Source of the DNA: Granulosicoccus sp963833195
Lineage (GTDB): Bacteria; Pseudomonadota; Gammaproteobacteria; Granulosicoccales; Granulosicoccaceae
NCBI GenBank assembly: GCA_963833195.1
Contig: CAWHXF010000027.1
Location: forward strand, 4,216,001-4,280,000
Reading direction: 5' to 3'
Length of the DNA stretch: 64,000 bases
How positions within the stretch are numbered: position 1 is the first letter of the stretch; each line of letters opens with the position of its first letter. The notes under the pieces were generated by a model. It searched no databases. It saw only the letters and a program-made list of their open reading frames with translations, and was not told where the DNA came from. Of this stretch, positions 19,157 to 27,302 are shown in pieces. The position numbers and the translations under genes are program-made.

Positions 19157-21337
19157 ATGCTCGACAAGTCCCTCGTCCGGTGCGGCAATGCACGTCTCGC
19201 GGCCCTCCTCGTGTCGCTGTCCCTGCCGGGCGCCGCGCTCGCGCAGGACGGGGTCGACGGCGAGCCCGAACCGAACCCCGTTCAGCGCGCCGGCACCATC
19301 TCGGTGCCCATCTCGGCGCAAGGCTTGCTGCGCCGCACCAGCAACCTCGCCACGACCCCGGCACGCGTGCAGACCGGCCTGGTCGAGATCGGCGATTCGA
19401 CATCGGTCGCGGTCACGCTGGAGCACGCCGGCCAGAGCGGCGACGATCCCGTGGTGATCGAGGGCGTGTCGTTCGCGGGCAAGAGCGCCGACGAGTATGC
19501 CGTGGACTTTCCGGGCCCGGCGACGCTGCGCGCGGGCGAGAGCCTGGACGTCACGGTGACCTTCACGCCGCGTGTGCCGGGCGACAAGTCCGCGACGCTG
19601 CGCTTCGACGTCGCCGGCGCCTCGGTGCCCTACATCGTGCTCGTGGACGGTGAGTCCCGCTTCCCGCTGGTCGCGGAGCTCGAGGCGGGAAGCTCCACGC
19701 TCGGGTTCGGTCAGGCGATCACGGGCTCGCAGCAGACGCAGACGCTGGTGCTGACCAACACCGGCTTCTCCGGTGCACCCGCAGTGAACGTTCTGCAGGC
19801 TCAGCTCGTGGGTGACAACCCGGACGCGTTCGCGGTCGATTTCGCCCCGACGTCCCTGCAGCCCGGCGAGTCGCTGGAGGTGCCGATCACGTTCGGTTCG
19901 GCCGCCGAAGGCACGAAGAACGCCGCGCTGGAGATCGTGCACGACGGCAACAACTTCACGCTCGACATCGCGCTGCAGGGCGACGTGATTCCGCCGGGCA
20001 ACATCGAGCCCGTGTTCGGGCAGAGCACGGTGCAGATGAATCACTCCGTCAACAAGGGGACCACCCTGCAGTTCGGTCCCGACGGCAAGCTGTACCTCGG
20101 CGAGTGGAGCGGTCTGATCCACATCTTCGACGTCGTGCGAAACGGCAAGAACAATTACCAGGCGACGAAGCTCGAGACCATCACCTCGATCAAGGACGTG
20201 CCGAACCACGACGACGACGGCAGTCCGAACAACTCGCTTCCCCATCGCCAGATGACGGGTCTGCATGTCACGGGCACCGCCGATGCGCCAGTCATCTACG
20301 CAGCATCGAGTGACATGCGTATCGGCGGTGGCGGCAAGGGCGATCTGAATCTCGACACCAACAGCGGCATCCTTCACAGGCTGACGAAGACGGGAGGCGG
20401 ATGGCAGAAGGAGGATCTCGTGCGCGGGCTGCCGCGCTCGGAGGAGAATCACGGGCCGAACGGACTCCTGAAGCTCGGCAACAAGATATACCTGCTGAAC
20501 GGCGGCAACACGAACCAGGGCCGTCCCTCCGAGAACTTCGGCGGCACGTCCGAATACGCGCTGTCGGCCGCGTTGCTGGAGATCGACCTGGGTGGACTCG
20601 GCGCGCTGCCCTACGATCTCCCCACCCTGGACGACGAGGACCGTCCGGGCGTGAACGATGCGAACGATCCCTTCGGCGGCAACGACGGCAAGAACCAGGC
20701 GAAGCTCGTGCAGGGCGGGCCGGTGCGGATCTTCTCGTCGGGGCTCAGGAACGCCTACGATGTCGTGTACACCCAGGCCGGCGAGTTCTACACCATCGAC
20801 AACGGCTCCAACGCCCCGTGGGGCGACGTGCCGGGACCCGGTTGCAGCAACACCTTCAAGGCGTTCGGCGGTTCGACGGACCCCGACGGCGTGCACCGGC
20901 TCTACGACGGCTACTACGCCGGTCACCCGAACCCCGTGCGCGGCAACAAGGACAACACGTTCAACGACTCGAACCCGCAGAGCCCGATCGAGGGCGCGGC
21001 CAATCCCGTCGAGTGCGAGTACCGCATCCCGGGTCAGGACGGCGCGCTCACGACCATGGGCGTGTCCGTGAACGGTCTCACGGAATACACGGCATCGAAC
21101 TTCGCGGGAGGCATGCAGGGGGATCTGCTCACCGTCGGCTTCAACAAGAAGCTGTGGCGACTGGAGCTCGGCGCGAACGGGCAGTCCGTCACCTCGAAGT
21201 CCGTTCTGGTCGGCAACTTCGCGAAGGCACCGCTGGACGTCACGGCGCTCGGCGACGACGGGCCCTTCCCCGGCACGATCTGGGTCCTGTTCTGGGACGG
21301 GACGGATCTCACGGTCTTCGAACCCGACGACTATTGA
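19157..21337 (+). CDS. Secreted beta-propeller protein (glucose/sorbosone dehydrogenase-like) with N-terminal ASH/choice-of-anchor D domains
   Basis: The 726-residue exported protein has a signal peptide ending near GAALAQDG. Two immunoglobulin-like domains of the choice-of-anchor D type follow: LRAGESLDVTVTFTPRVPGD in the first and LQPGESLEVPITF in the second. From about residue 285 a propeller resembling PQQ-dependent glucose/sorbosone dehydrogenases begins, with LQFGPDGKLYLGEWSGLIHI, then RQMTGLHVTG, ENHGPNGLLKLGNKIYLLNG and FSSGLRNAYDVVYTQAGEFY, the last being the SGLRNP-type blade of that family. It probably binds PQQ or sugars in the periplasm or outside the cell. Next comes a pentaheme cytochrome gene in the same direction, a plausible electron acceptor. 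The enzymatic role is inference. Confidence 0.75.
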   Translation: MLDKSLVRCGNARLAALLVSLSLPGAALAQDGVDGEPEPNPVQRAGTISVPISAQGLLRRTSNLATTPARVQTGLVEIGDSTSVAVTLEHAGQSGDDPVVIEGVSFAGKSADEYAVDFPGPATLRAGESLDVTVTFTPRVPGDKSATLRFDVAGASVPYIVLVDGESRFPLVAELEAGSSTLGFGQAITGSQQTQTLVLTNTGFSGAPAVNVLQAQLVGDNPDAFAVDFAPTSLQPGESLEVPITFGSAAEGTKNAALEIVHDGNNFTLDIALQGDVIPPGNIEPVFGQSTVQMNHSVNKGTTLQFGPDGKLYLGEWSGLIHIFDVVRNGKNNYQATKLETITSIKDVPNHDDDGSPNNSLPHRQMTGLHVTGTADAPVIYAASSDMRIGGGGKGDLNLDTNSGILHRLTKTGGGWQKEDLVRGLPRSEENHGPNGLLKLGNKIYLLNGGNTNQGRPSENFGGTSEYALSAALLEIDLGGLGALPYDLPTLDDEDRPGVNDANDPFGGNDGKNQAKLVQGGPVRIFSSGLRNAYDVVYTQAGEFYTIDNGSNAPWGDVPGPGCSNTFKAFGGSTDPDGVHRLYDGYYAGHPNPVRGNKDNTFNDSNPQSPIEGAANPVECEYRIPGQDGALTTMGVSVNGLTEYTASNFAGGMQGDLLTVGFNKKLWRLELGANGQSVTSKSVLVGNFAKAPLDVTALGDDGPFPGTIWVLFWDGTDLTVFEPDDY

Positions 21338-21509
21338 TGCGCGTCGCAGGTTGAAGGCCCGTCCGGGCGCGGCCGATACCCGGTTCACACGATAGGCATC
21401 CGGCCCCGCGCCGTCCGCGTGCGCGCACGTATGCACGCGGTCGGCCGGCAGTACGCGGCCCCCCCGTTCGGGCCATGCCCGACCCGATGCAAGCAACCAG
21501 CGATTCACC

Positions 21510-23399
21510 ATGCGCAAGGCGTCAGAGCACGTGACCCGTCTTCCCTCGCCGCCGATCCTAGGCACGCTGCTCGCGTGCCTGGCGCTCGCGGGGTGCACCG
21601 ACGACGGGTCGACCAGCGAAAGGCGGCTCGCGCCCGACATCCTCGACATCGTGCCCGAGCCCCGCAACACGCTCCCGAAGCTGAACCTCGCGGACGCCGA
21701 CTTCGTGGGCACCCACCATTCCGGCAGCGGCGTGTGCGCGGACTGCCACAACGACGACCAGATGATCGTGCCGGACGACTCCGGCGTGCCGAAGAACGTC
21801 TCCATCGAGACCGCCTGGCGCACCAGCACCATGGCCAACTCCGCGCGCGATCCGTACTGGCACGCGGTCGTCGCGTCCGAGCTCGACGACTTCCCGATGC
21901 TCGAGGAGGTCATCAACGACAAGTGCATCGTGTGCCACGCCCCCATGGCGCACGACGTGGCGAAGAAGGAAGGGCTGGACCTGCGCCTGTTCAGCGAGAC
22001 CGACGACGACGGCAACATCGTCGCGCAGGGCCTCTACGACGGCAGCTCCGGGGATCCGCTGTACGACCATGCCATGGACGGGGTGAGCTGCAGCGTGTGC
22101 CACCAGATCGACCCCGGCAATCTCGGCACCGAGCAGAGCTTCACGGGCGGCTTCCAGATCCTCGATGCGCGGGATCTCGCGGCGAAGCCCGCCTACGGCC
22201 CGTACCCGAACCCGAACGGCGCCTACATGCAGCAGCAGTCCGGCTATCAGGCGCTGGAGGCGGCGCACATGAGCGACTCGGCCACCTGCGCCACGTGCCA
22301 CAACCTGAACGTGGATGCCGTCGACGCGGCCGGCGAGCCCGTCGGCGGCGAGCACTTCGCCGAGCAGGCGAGCTACACCGAGTGGCTCTTCAGCGACTAC
22401 GCCACCGGCGGCGCGCTGGAGCAGAGCTGCCAGGACTGCCACATGCCGGCGCTCGACACGGCCGTGTCGCTCGGCGAGGGCGCCGGGCAGACGCGCGAGG
22501 ACTTCTCCGAGCACGTGTTCCTCGGCGCGAACACCGTCATGCAGTCGATGATGCGCGACTACTCGACCGAGCTCGGCATCCCCGAAGGCCTCGATTTCGA
22601 CACCTCCATCGAGAGGAACCGCGCCTTCCTGCAGGGCTCGGCGGCGCTCGCCCTCGAGAACGTCGCGCGGCGCGAGCTGGCGCCGGGCGAGATCGCGCCC
22701 GAGCCCGAAGCCGACATCGACGGCGACGGCGTCGTCGATCCGCAGCCCGAGCCCGGGCCGCGCGACGAGCTCGCGTTCGACGTGCGCATCGAGAACCTCG
22801 CGGGGCACAAGCTGCCGAGCGGCTACCACTCCCGGCGCGCCTACCTGCACGTCGTCGTCGTGGACGAGGCCGGCGAGCAGGTCTGGGAGAGCGGGGCGAT
22901 CAACGCCGAGGGGCGCATCGCCGGCGTGATCGAGGACGTGGACCCGTCGGCACTGGAGCCGCATTACGACGTCATCACGCGCGAGTCGCAGGTGCAGGTG
23001 TACCAGAGCGTCGTCGGCCGGCCCGACGGCTCGCGCACCCAGTCCTTGCTCGACGCCGATCGCTTCCTGAAGGACAACCGCCTGCTGCCCAAGGGCTTCT
23101 TCAAGGCCGAGGCCCTGGACAATCCCGCCACGGTGGCGAGCTTCGGCACCTTCGGCGCGGCGCTCGACGACGACGACTTCGACGCGGGCTTCGACACGGT
23201 CGGGTACCGCATCGCCGTGCCGCGCGGCGCCTCCTACCGGGTGCTGGTGGAGCTGCGCTACCAGCCGCTCGCCTACGGCCACCTGCAGGAGCTCTTCCTG
23301 AAGGGCGACCGGCTGGACGCGATGGACGCCTTCCGCACCATCTACGACAACACGGTGCTGCGCGACGAGGTCATCGCCACGGTCAGCGAGGATCTGTAG
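21510..23399 (+). CDS. Pentaheme c-type cytochrome lipoprotein
   Basis: The 629-residue protein has a lipoprotein signal (LACLALAGC, lipid-bearing Cys29), so it should be anchored to a membrane outside the cytoplasm. It has five CXXCH heme sites, at residues 76-80 (CADCH), 139-143 (CIVCH), 194-198 (CSVCH), 260-264 (CATCH) and 307-311 (CQDCH). The C-terminal 250 residues hold no heme and form a beta-rich domain with FDVRIENLAGHKLPSGYHSR, a segment found in cytochrome c554-like multiheme proteins, preceded by an EF-hand-like DIDGDGVVDP. It lies 172 bp after the propeller gene. It is predicted to carry electrons; its partners are unproved. Confidence 0.88.
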   Translation: MRKASEHVTRLPSPPILGTLLACLALAGCTDDGSTSERRLAPDILDIVPEPRNTLPKLNLADADFVGTHHSGSGVCADCHNDDQMIVPDDSGVPKNVSIETAWRTSTMANSARDPYWHAVVASELDDFPMLEEVINDKCIVCHAPMAHDVAKKEGLDLRLFSETDDDGNIVAQGLYDGSSGDPLYDHAMDGVSCSVCHQIDPGNLGTEQSFTGGFQILDARDLAAKPAYGPYPNPNGAYMQQQSGYQALEAAHMSDSATCATCHNLNVDAVDAAGEPVGGEHFAEQASYTEWLFSDYATGGALEQSCQDCHMPALDTAVSLGEGAGQTREDFSEHVFLGANTVMQSMMRDYSTELGIPEGLDFDTSIERNRAFLQGSAALALENVARRELAPGEIAPEPEADIDGDGVVDPQPEPGPRDELAFDVRIENLAGHKLPSGYHSRRAYLHVVVVDEAGEQVWESGAINAEGRIAGVIEDVDPSALEPHYDVITRESQVQVYQSVVGRPDGSRTQSLLDADRFLKDNRLLPKGFFKAEALDNPATVASFGTFGAALDDDDFDAGFDTVGYRIAVPRGASYRVLVELRYQPLAYGHLQELFLKGDRLDAMDAFRTIYDNTVLRDEVIATVSEDL

Positions 23400-23435
23400 C
23401 GTCTACCGGGCCGCGGCCCCGCGCCGCGACTTGGC

Positions 23436-23441
23436 TATACT
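23436..23441 (+). promoter_or_regulatory. Candidate -10 element ahead of the polysaccharide export gene
   Basis: TATACT sits in the GGCTATACTGCG context 70 bp before the export gene start, in a small relatively AT-rich patch of a GC-rich region. No convincing -35 box is visible, so the call rests on the -10 alone. Confidence 0.35.
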
Positions 23442-23510
23442 GCGCCCCCTGATTCCGTCGCAAGTGCCTGTTTTTCCACGGGCGCCGGCGAATCGGGGGA
23501 GCCCTCTTCG

Positions 23511-24188
23511 ATGATCCGCACCGCGCGTCCCGCGTTCCGTCCCACCGTCGCCGTCGCTGCCGCCGTTCCTGCCGTCGTCGGTGCCGCCCTCGGTGCCGCC
23601 TCCGCCGCCGCGGTTTGGCGCGTAGGCGGCGCAGTGCGCGCCACCGCCCTGGTCGGTGCGCTCGTCGTCGCCGCGCTGCACACCGCGCCCGCGCTCGCCC
23701 AGGGCGTGGAGTACCGCATCGGGCCCGAGGACCTGCTGCGCATATCGGTATGGCAGGAGGAGGATCTGGATCGGGAGGTGCTCGTGCGTCCCGACGGCGG
23801 CATCTCCTTCCCGCTCGCGGGGGACCTGCAGGTCTCCGGGCGCACCCCGCTCGAGGTGCAGGACGAGATCCGCACGCGGCTGCAGCGCTACGTGCCGAAC
23901 GCCGAGGTCACCGTCTCCGTCGACACGGTGTCCGGCTACACGGTGTTCGTGCTCGGCGAGGTCAACGCGCCCGGGCAGTTCACGCTCGGACGCTACGTCG
24001 ACGTGCTGCAGGCGCTCACGCTCGCGGGTGGACTGACCCCCTACGCCAGCGAGAAGAACATCACCGTGCGTCGCCGTGAGGACGGCGACGAGGTCGTCTA
24101 CGACTTCGACTACAGGGACGTGGAGAGGGGCCGGGATCGCGGCCAGAACATCATCCTGCAGAGCGGCGACGTCGTCGTCGTTCCCTGA
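23511..24188 (+). CDS. Wza-like polysaccharide export protein
   Basis: The 225-residue exported protein has a long Ala-rich signal region cleaved near LAQGV. The Poly_export domain follows (EYRIGPEDLLRISVWQEEDL, VRPDGGISFPLAGDLQVSG), then an SLBB domain (FVLGEVNAPGQFTLGRYVDV, ALTLAGGLTPYASEKN). It is shorter than Wza (about 380) and ends right after one SLBB domain, as in the small export proteins of PEP-CTERM/XrtA-type exopolysaccharide loci. No lipobox Cys is present in the signal region. It precedes an outer-membrane barrel gene by 32 nt, which fits an export pore pair. No glycosyltransferase, copolymerase or polymerase lies in the window. Confidence 0.85.
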   Translation: MIRTARPAFRPTVAVAAAVPAVVGAALGAASAAAVWRVGGAVRATALVGALVVAALHTAPALAQGVEYRIGPEDLLRISVWQEEDLDREVLVRPDGGISFPLAGDLQVSGRTPLEVQDEIRTRLQRYVPNAEVTVSVDTVSGYTVFVLGEVNAPGQFTLGRYVDVLQALTLAGGLTPYASEKNITVRRREDGDEVVYDFDYRDVERGRDRGQNIILQSGDVVVVP

Positions 24189-24220
24189 CGCGCCGCGACG
24201 CGCCACGCGGCTTCCCGCGG

Positions 24221-25765
24221 ATGGCCTGCTTCGATCCTCGGCGCGTCCCGAACGCGCTCGCAGCGGTGGTGTGCACCGTGCTCGCGTCGGGCGCGGCGCC
24301 CGCTCGCGCCGACGTCTGGGTGTTCGCCCCTTCCGTCGCGCTCGACCAGCGCTTCGACGACAACTACAGCCTCGACGTCTTCGACCCCGACAGCGTGTCG
24401 GCCACGCGCGCGGTGGGCGAGCTCGCGCTGTCGCGCGAATCGCAGAACTTCTCGCTGAAGGGTCTGCTGCTCGCGGACGTGCTGCTGACCACCGACGAGG
24501 ACGAGGACGGCACCGATCTGGACTCGAACCAGATCGCGGGCATCGAGACGCGCTTCGGCGGCCGGCTGACCCGCTTCGGGGTGGACCTGGGGTTCAAGCA
24601 GGACACGCCGAGCCGCGACATCGCGGGGGACCTCGTCGTGGGCGACACCGTGGCGACCGACACCGGCACCATCGACCGGGAGAGCGACGTGGCGCGCCGG
24701 CGCTTCACCGTCGCGCCCAGCGTGGTGCGCGAGCTCGGCCGGCGCACGAGCGTCGAGGGGCGCGTGACGTACACGAACGTGCAGCACGACCTCACCGACG
24801 CGCAGGATCTGATCCTCGAGCAGTACAACGGGCTGCTCGCGAACTTCGATGCGCTGCCCGCCGAGCTGCAGGACCGCCTGGTCGACGAGAACGGCGATCG
24901 TCTGCCGGCCGACCAGGTGACCATCGACACGGTGGGGCCGTTCACGCCGACGGGCGAGCTCGACGACTTCGAGGAGATCCGGCTCGACGTGGGGCTGCGC
25001 TACAAGCTGTCGCCCGTCACCACGCTGTCGGGCTTCGTGGCCACGAGTCGCTACGTGGCCGAGGTCGAGCCCGACGACCTGGCCTTCGTGCCGTTCGAGG
25101 ATCTCGCGGAGGATTCGGAGGAGCGCGACATCCGGCGCGAGCCGCGGCGCGAGTCGGTGTCGACCACCTCGAGCCTGCGCATCGGCTACGACCGAGCGCT
25201 CAGCCCGACGCTCGCCATCGGCGTGCAGGGCGGGGTGTACATCAACAGCACCGACGACAACGACACGCTGCGCGCGGGCGACCTTGCGCCGCCCGAGTTC
25301 GGCTTCGGCGAACAGTACGAGCAGCAGTTCGCCGACCGCCTGGGCACGCTCGACAGCGAAGAGAACGGCTGGCTCGCCAACATCACGCTCACCAAGGATG
25401 CCGGGCTCACACGCTACGTCGGGCGCTTCGCCGTCGACGTGCAGCCGAGCAGCGTCGGCTCGCAGGTGGAGACCCAGGAGCTCGTCGGCGAGGTGTTCCG
25501 CCAGATCGATCCGCTGATCGATGTCTCGTTCCGCGCCCGCGCCTACGAGCCCGACCGCCTCGGCGCGAGCCCCGACGACGAGTTCTCGCGCCGTTTCGTG
25601 AGCCTGGAGCCGCGCGTCACGTGGCGCTTCGCGCGTGCCTGGGCCGCGCAGGCGTCCTACCGCTACCGGCGCCAGAAGAGCCGGGCGCTGCCCGACAGCG
25701 CGGAGAGCAACGCCGTGCTGTTCTCGCTGCGCTGGACGCCGCCGTCGCAGGTGCAGGGGTTGTAG
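24221..25765 (+). CDS. Outer-membrane beta-barrel protein
   Basis: This 514-residue exported protein starts with a signal sequence cleaved near APARADV. It then shows alternating strands such as WVFAPSVALDQRFDDNYSLD, FSLKGLLLADVLL, RRRFTVAPSVVREL, ASYRYRRQKSR and finally VLFSLRWTPP, consistent with a barrel of the kind found beside exopolysaccharide genes with exosortase systems. Long acidic loops (TDEDEDGTDLDSNQ, VEPDDLAFVPFEDL) face outward. It is translated just after the Wza-like gene and ends 7 bp from the convergent TfpX/TfpZ-type gene. Its role in export or surface attachment is inferred from position. Confidence 0.75.
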   Translation: MACFDPRRVPNALAAVVCTVLASGAAPARADVWVFAPSVALDQRFDDNYSLDVFDPDSVSATRAVGELALSRESQNFSLKGLLLADVLLTTDEDEDGTDLDSNQIAGIETRFGGRLTRFGVDLGFKQDTPSRDIAGDLVVGDTVATDTGTIDRESDVARRRFTVAPSVVRELGRRTSVEGRVTYTNVQHDLTDAQDLILEQYNGLLANFDALPAELQDRLVDENGDRLPADQVTIDTVGPFTPTGELDDFEEIRLDVGLRYKLSPVTTLSGFVATSRYVAEVEPDDLAFVPFEDLAEDSEERDIRREPRRESVSTTSSLRIGYDRALSPTLAIGVQGGVYINSTDDNDTLRAGDLAPPEFGFGEQYEQQFADRLGTLDSEENGWLANITLTKDAGLTRYVGRFAVDVQPSSVGSQVETQELVGEVFRQIDPLIDVSFRARAYEPDRLGASPDDEFSRRFVSLEPRVTWRFARAWAAQASYRYRRQKSRALPDSAESNAVLFSLRWTPPSQVQGL

Positions 25766-25772
25766 GACGAGC

Positions 25773-26711
25773 TCAGGCGTCCGCGGGAACGTCCCTGACC
25801 CATTCCAGGATGCGTGCCGCGGCCGGGTCGTAGATCGCGATGCCGCCCGCGTAGCGCGCCTTGAATCGGTGCAGTTGCACGAGCTCGGGGGCCAGGCCCT
25901 CGTCGTCCAGCGCCGTCTCGACGGCCTCGCGCATGGCCGGCTCGATGTCGTCGAGCCCGAGCGCGGCCCTGGCGAGCGTGTCGCGCGCGACGCTCGCGGC
26001 GTCCGCGGGCCGGGCGGCACCGATCTCCGGGCCGCCCTCGCCGCGCTCTGCCAGCCGGCCGGCGGAGACGGCGAAGGGCGCGAGCGCGACGTAGCGGTCG
26101 CTGCGCTCGTGCGGCTCGGGCCAGCCGTTGAAGAGCTCCTCGAGGTACTTGCCGAACTCGCCCTTGCCGGGGGGCGGCGTGAGCAGGAGCGGCGGACGGC
26201 CGGCGGCGATCTCGGCGATCTCGCGCGGCGCGGCGCCGCGCTCCGCGAGCTCGCCGTTCGCCTCGGCGTGCGCCTGCGCGGACAGCGTGTTGAACATGCC
26301 GTCGGCGAACACGACGGCGACGGTGCGCTGCTGGTGGGTGGCCACGAAGCCGTAGGCGAGGGCGGCGATCTGCAGGCCGGCGATCAGGCTCATGTCGAGC
26401 GCGAGCTTCGGCTTGCCCGGCTTGTACAGCAGCAGCGTGAGCGCGGGGCCGAGCACGAGATCCACCATGGCCACGAGCTTCAGGCCTTCCCAGCCGCCGT
26501 CGAGCGCGAACAGCGCGCCCGGGAACCAGTGCACCAGCATCGCCCAAACGAGCGTGGAGAACACGAGGAGGCTGAGCGTGAGGTGCAGGCAGAACGCCTG
26601 CGCCTTCGACAATGGCCACCACGTCGTCGCGGAGGCGCCCGCCGTCGGGTCATCGACCCGCGCGGCGTGATCGGCTGCAGGGTCGGCGGCGGGGATCGGT
26701 GCGTCGCTCAT
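25773..26711 (-). CDS. TfpX/TfpZ-family type IV pilin accessory membrane protein
   Basis: The 312-residue inner-membrane protein has about four N-terminal helices. They start with KAQAFCLHLTLSLLVFSTLV, then WFPGALFALDGGWEGLKLVA and MVDLVLGPALTLLLYKPGKP, the pattern of TfpX/TfpZ proteins, which modulate assembly or stability of particular type IV pilin alleles. A periplasmic segment follows after FVATHQQRTVAVVFADGMF. Usually such genes sit next to the pilin gene they serve; none is present here, so it may be a displaced copy. It is divergent from the RpiB gene. Confidence 0.85.
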   Translation of the reverse strand: MSDAPIPAADPAADHAARVDDPTAGASATTWWPLSKAQAFCLHLTLSLLVFSTLVWAMLVHWFPGALFALDGGWEGLKLVAMVDLVLGPALTLLLYKPGKPKLALDMSLIAGLQIAALAYGFVATHQQRTVAVVFADGMFNTLSAQAHAEANGELAERGAAPREIAEIAAGRPPLLLTPPPGKGEFGKYLEELFNGWPEPHERSDRYVALAPFAVSAGRLAERGEGGPEIGAARPADAASVARDTLARAALGLDDIEPAMREAVETALDDEGLAPELVQLHRFKARYAGGIAIYDPAAARILEWVRDVPADA

Positions 26712-26812
26712 GGGTGCGGTCGGGCCGGAAGTGTTGCGTTCCGGCTGCGAGGCAACCCGTGTGCCATCGGGCTAAGATCGCGCTCCGTCCCGGTCAGCGA
26801 ATGCACCCTCCC

Positions 26813-27274
26813 ATGAAACTAGCCTTGGGCTGCGACGGCGCCGGCCGGCCCCTGATGGACGTCGTCGAGGCCTGGTTGCGCGAACGCGACGATCTGCAGG
26901 TCGTCAACCTGTCCGAGCCGGAGGCGGGCGCCGAGGAGCGGTACGCCGAGATGACCGATCGGGTGGCGCGCCGCGTCAGGAGCGGCGAGTTCGAGCGCGG
27001 CATCCTGATGTGCGGCACGGGCCTCGGGGTGTGCATCTCGGCCAACAAGGTGCCGGGCATCCGCGCGGCGCTGGTGCACGACACGTACTCGGCCGAGCGC
27101 GCGGCGCTCAGCAACGATGCGCAGATCATCACGCTCGGCGCCCGCGTCGTGGGCCCGGAGCTCGCGAAGGCGATCGTGGCGACGTGGCTGGACGCGCGCT
27201 TCGACCCCACGGGCCGCAGCGCGGCGAACGTGGCGGCCATCGACGCGCTCGACGCCGGCAAGCCGCGCGAGTGA
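26813..27274 (+). CDS. RpiB/LacAB-family sugar-phosphate isomerase
   Basis: The 153-residue protein has the RpiB fold signatures: LALGCDGAGRPLMDVV at the start, GILMCGTGLGVCISANKVPG with the catalytic Cys, and RAALVHDTYSAERAALSNDAQ. In ribose-5-phosphate isomerase B this family interconverts ribose- and ribulose-5-phosphate. Close relatives (DerI/EryI) isomerise D-erythrulose-4-phosphate to erythrose-4-phosphate in tetritol catabolism. Its position beside a Zn alcohol dehydrogenase and opposite a polyol ABC operon favours the catabolic, four-carbon role. GCDGAG replaces the GSDHAG usual in housekeeping RpiB. Confidence 0.85.
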   Translation: MKLALGCDGAGRPLMDVVEAWLRERDDLQVVNLSEPEAGAEERYAEMTDRVARRVRSGEFERGILMCGTGLGVCISANKVPGIRAALVHDTYSAERAALSNDAQIITLGARVVGPELAKAIVATWLDARFDPTGRSAANVAAIDALDAGKPRE

Positions 27275-27302
27275 TGCGTCGCGCTCGCGGCGGTACGGGT
27301 CG

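Noticed and set aside
18860..22018. Long minus-strand open frame opposite the TPR, propeller and cytochrome genes
   Set aside because: No known motif; the plus-strand genes with signal peptides and heme sites account for the region.
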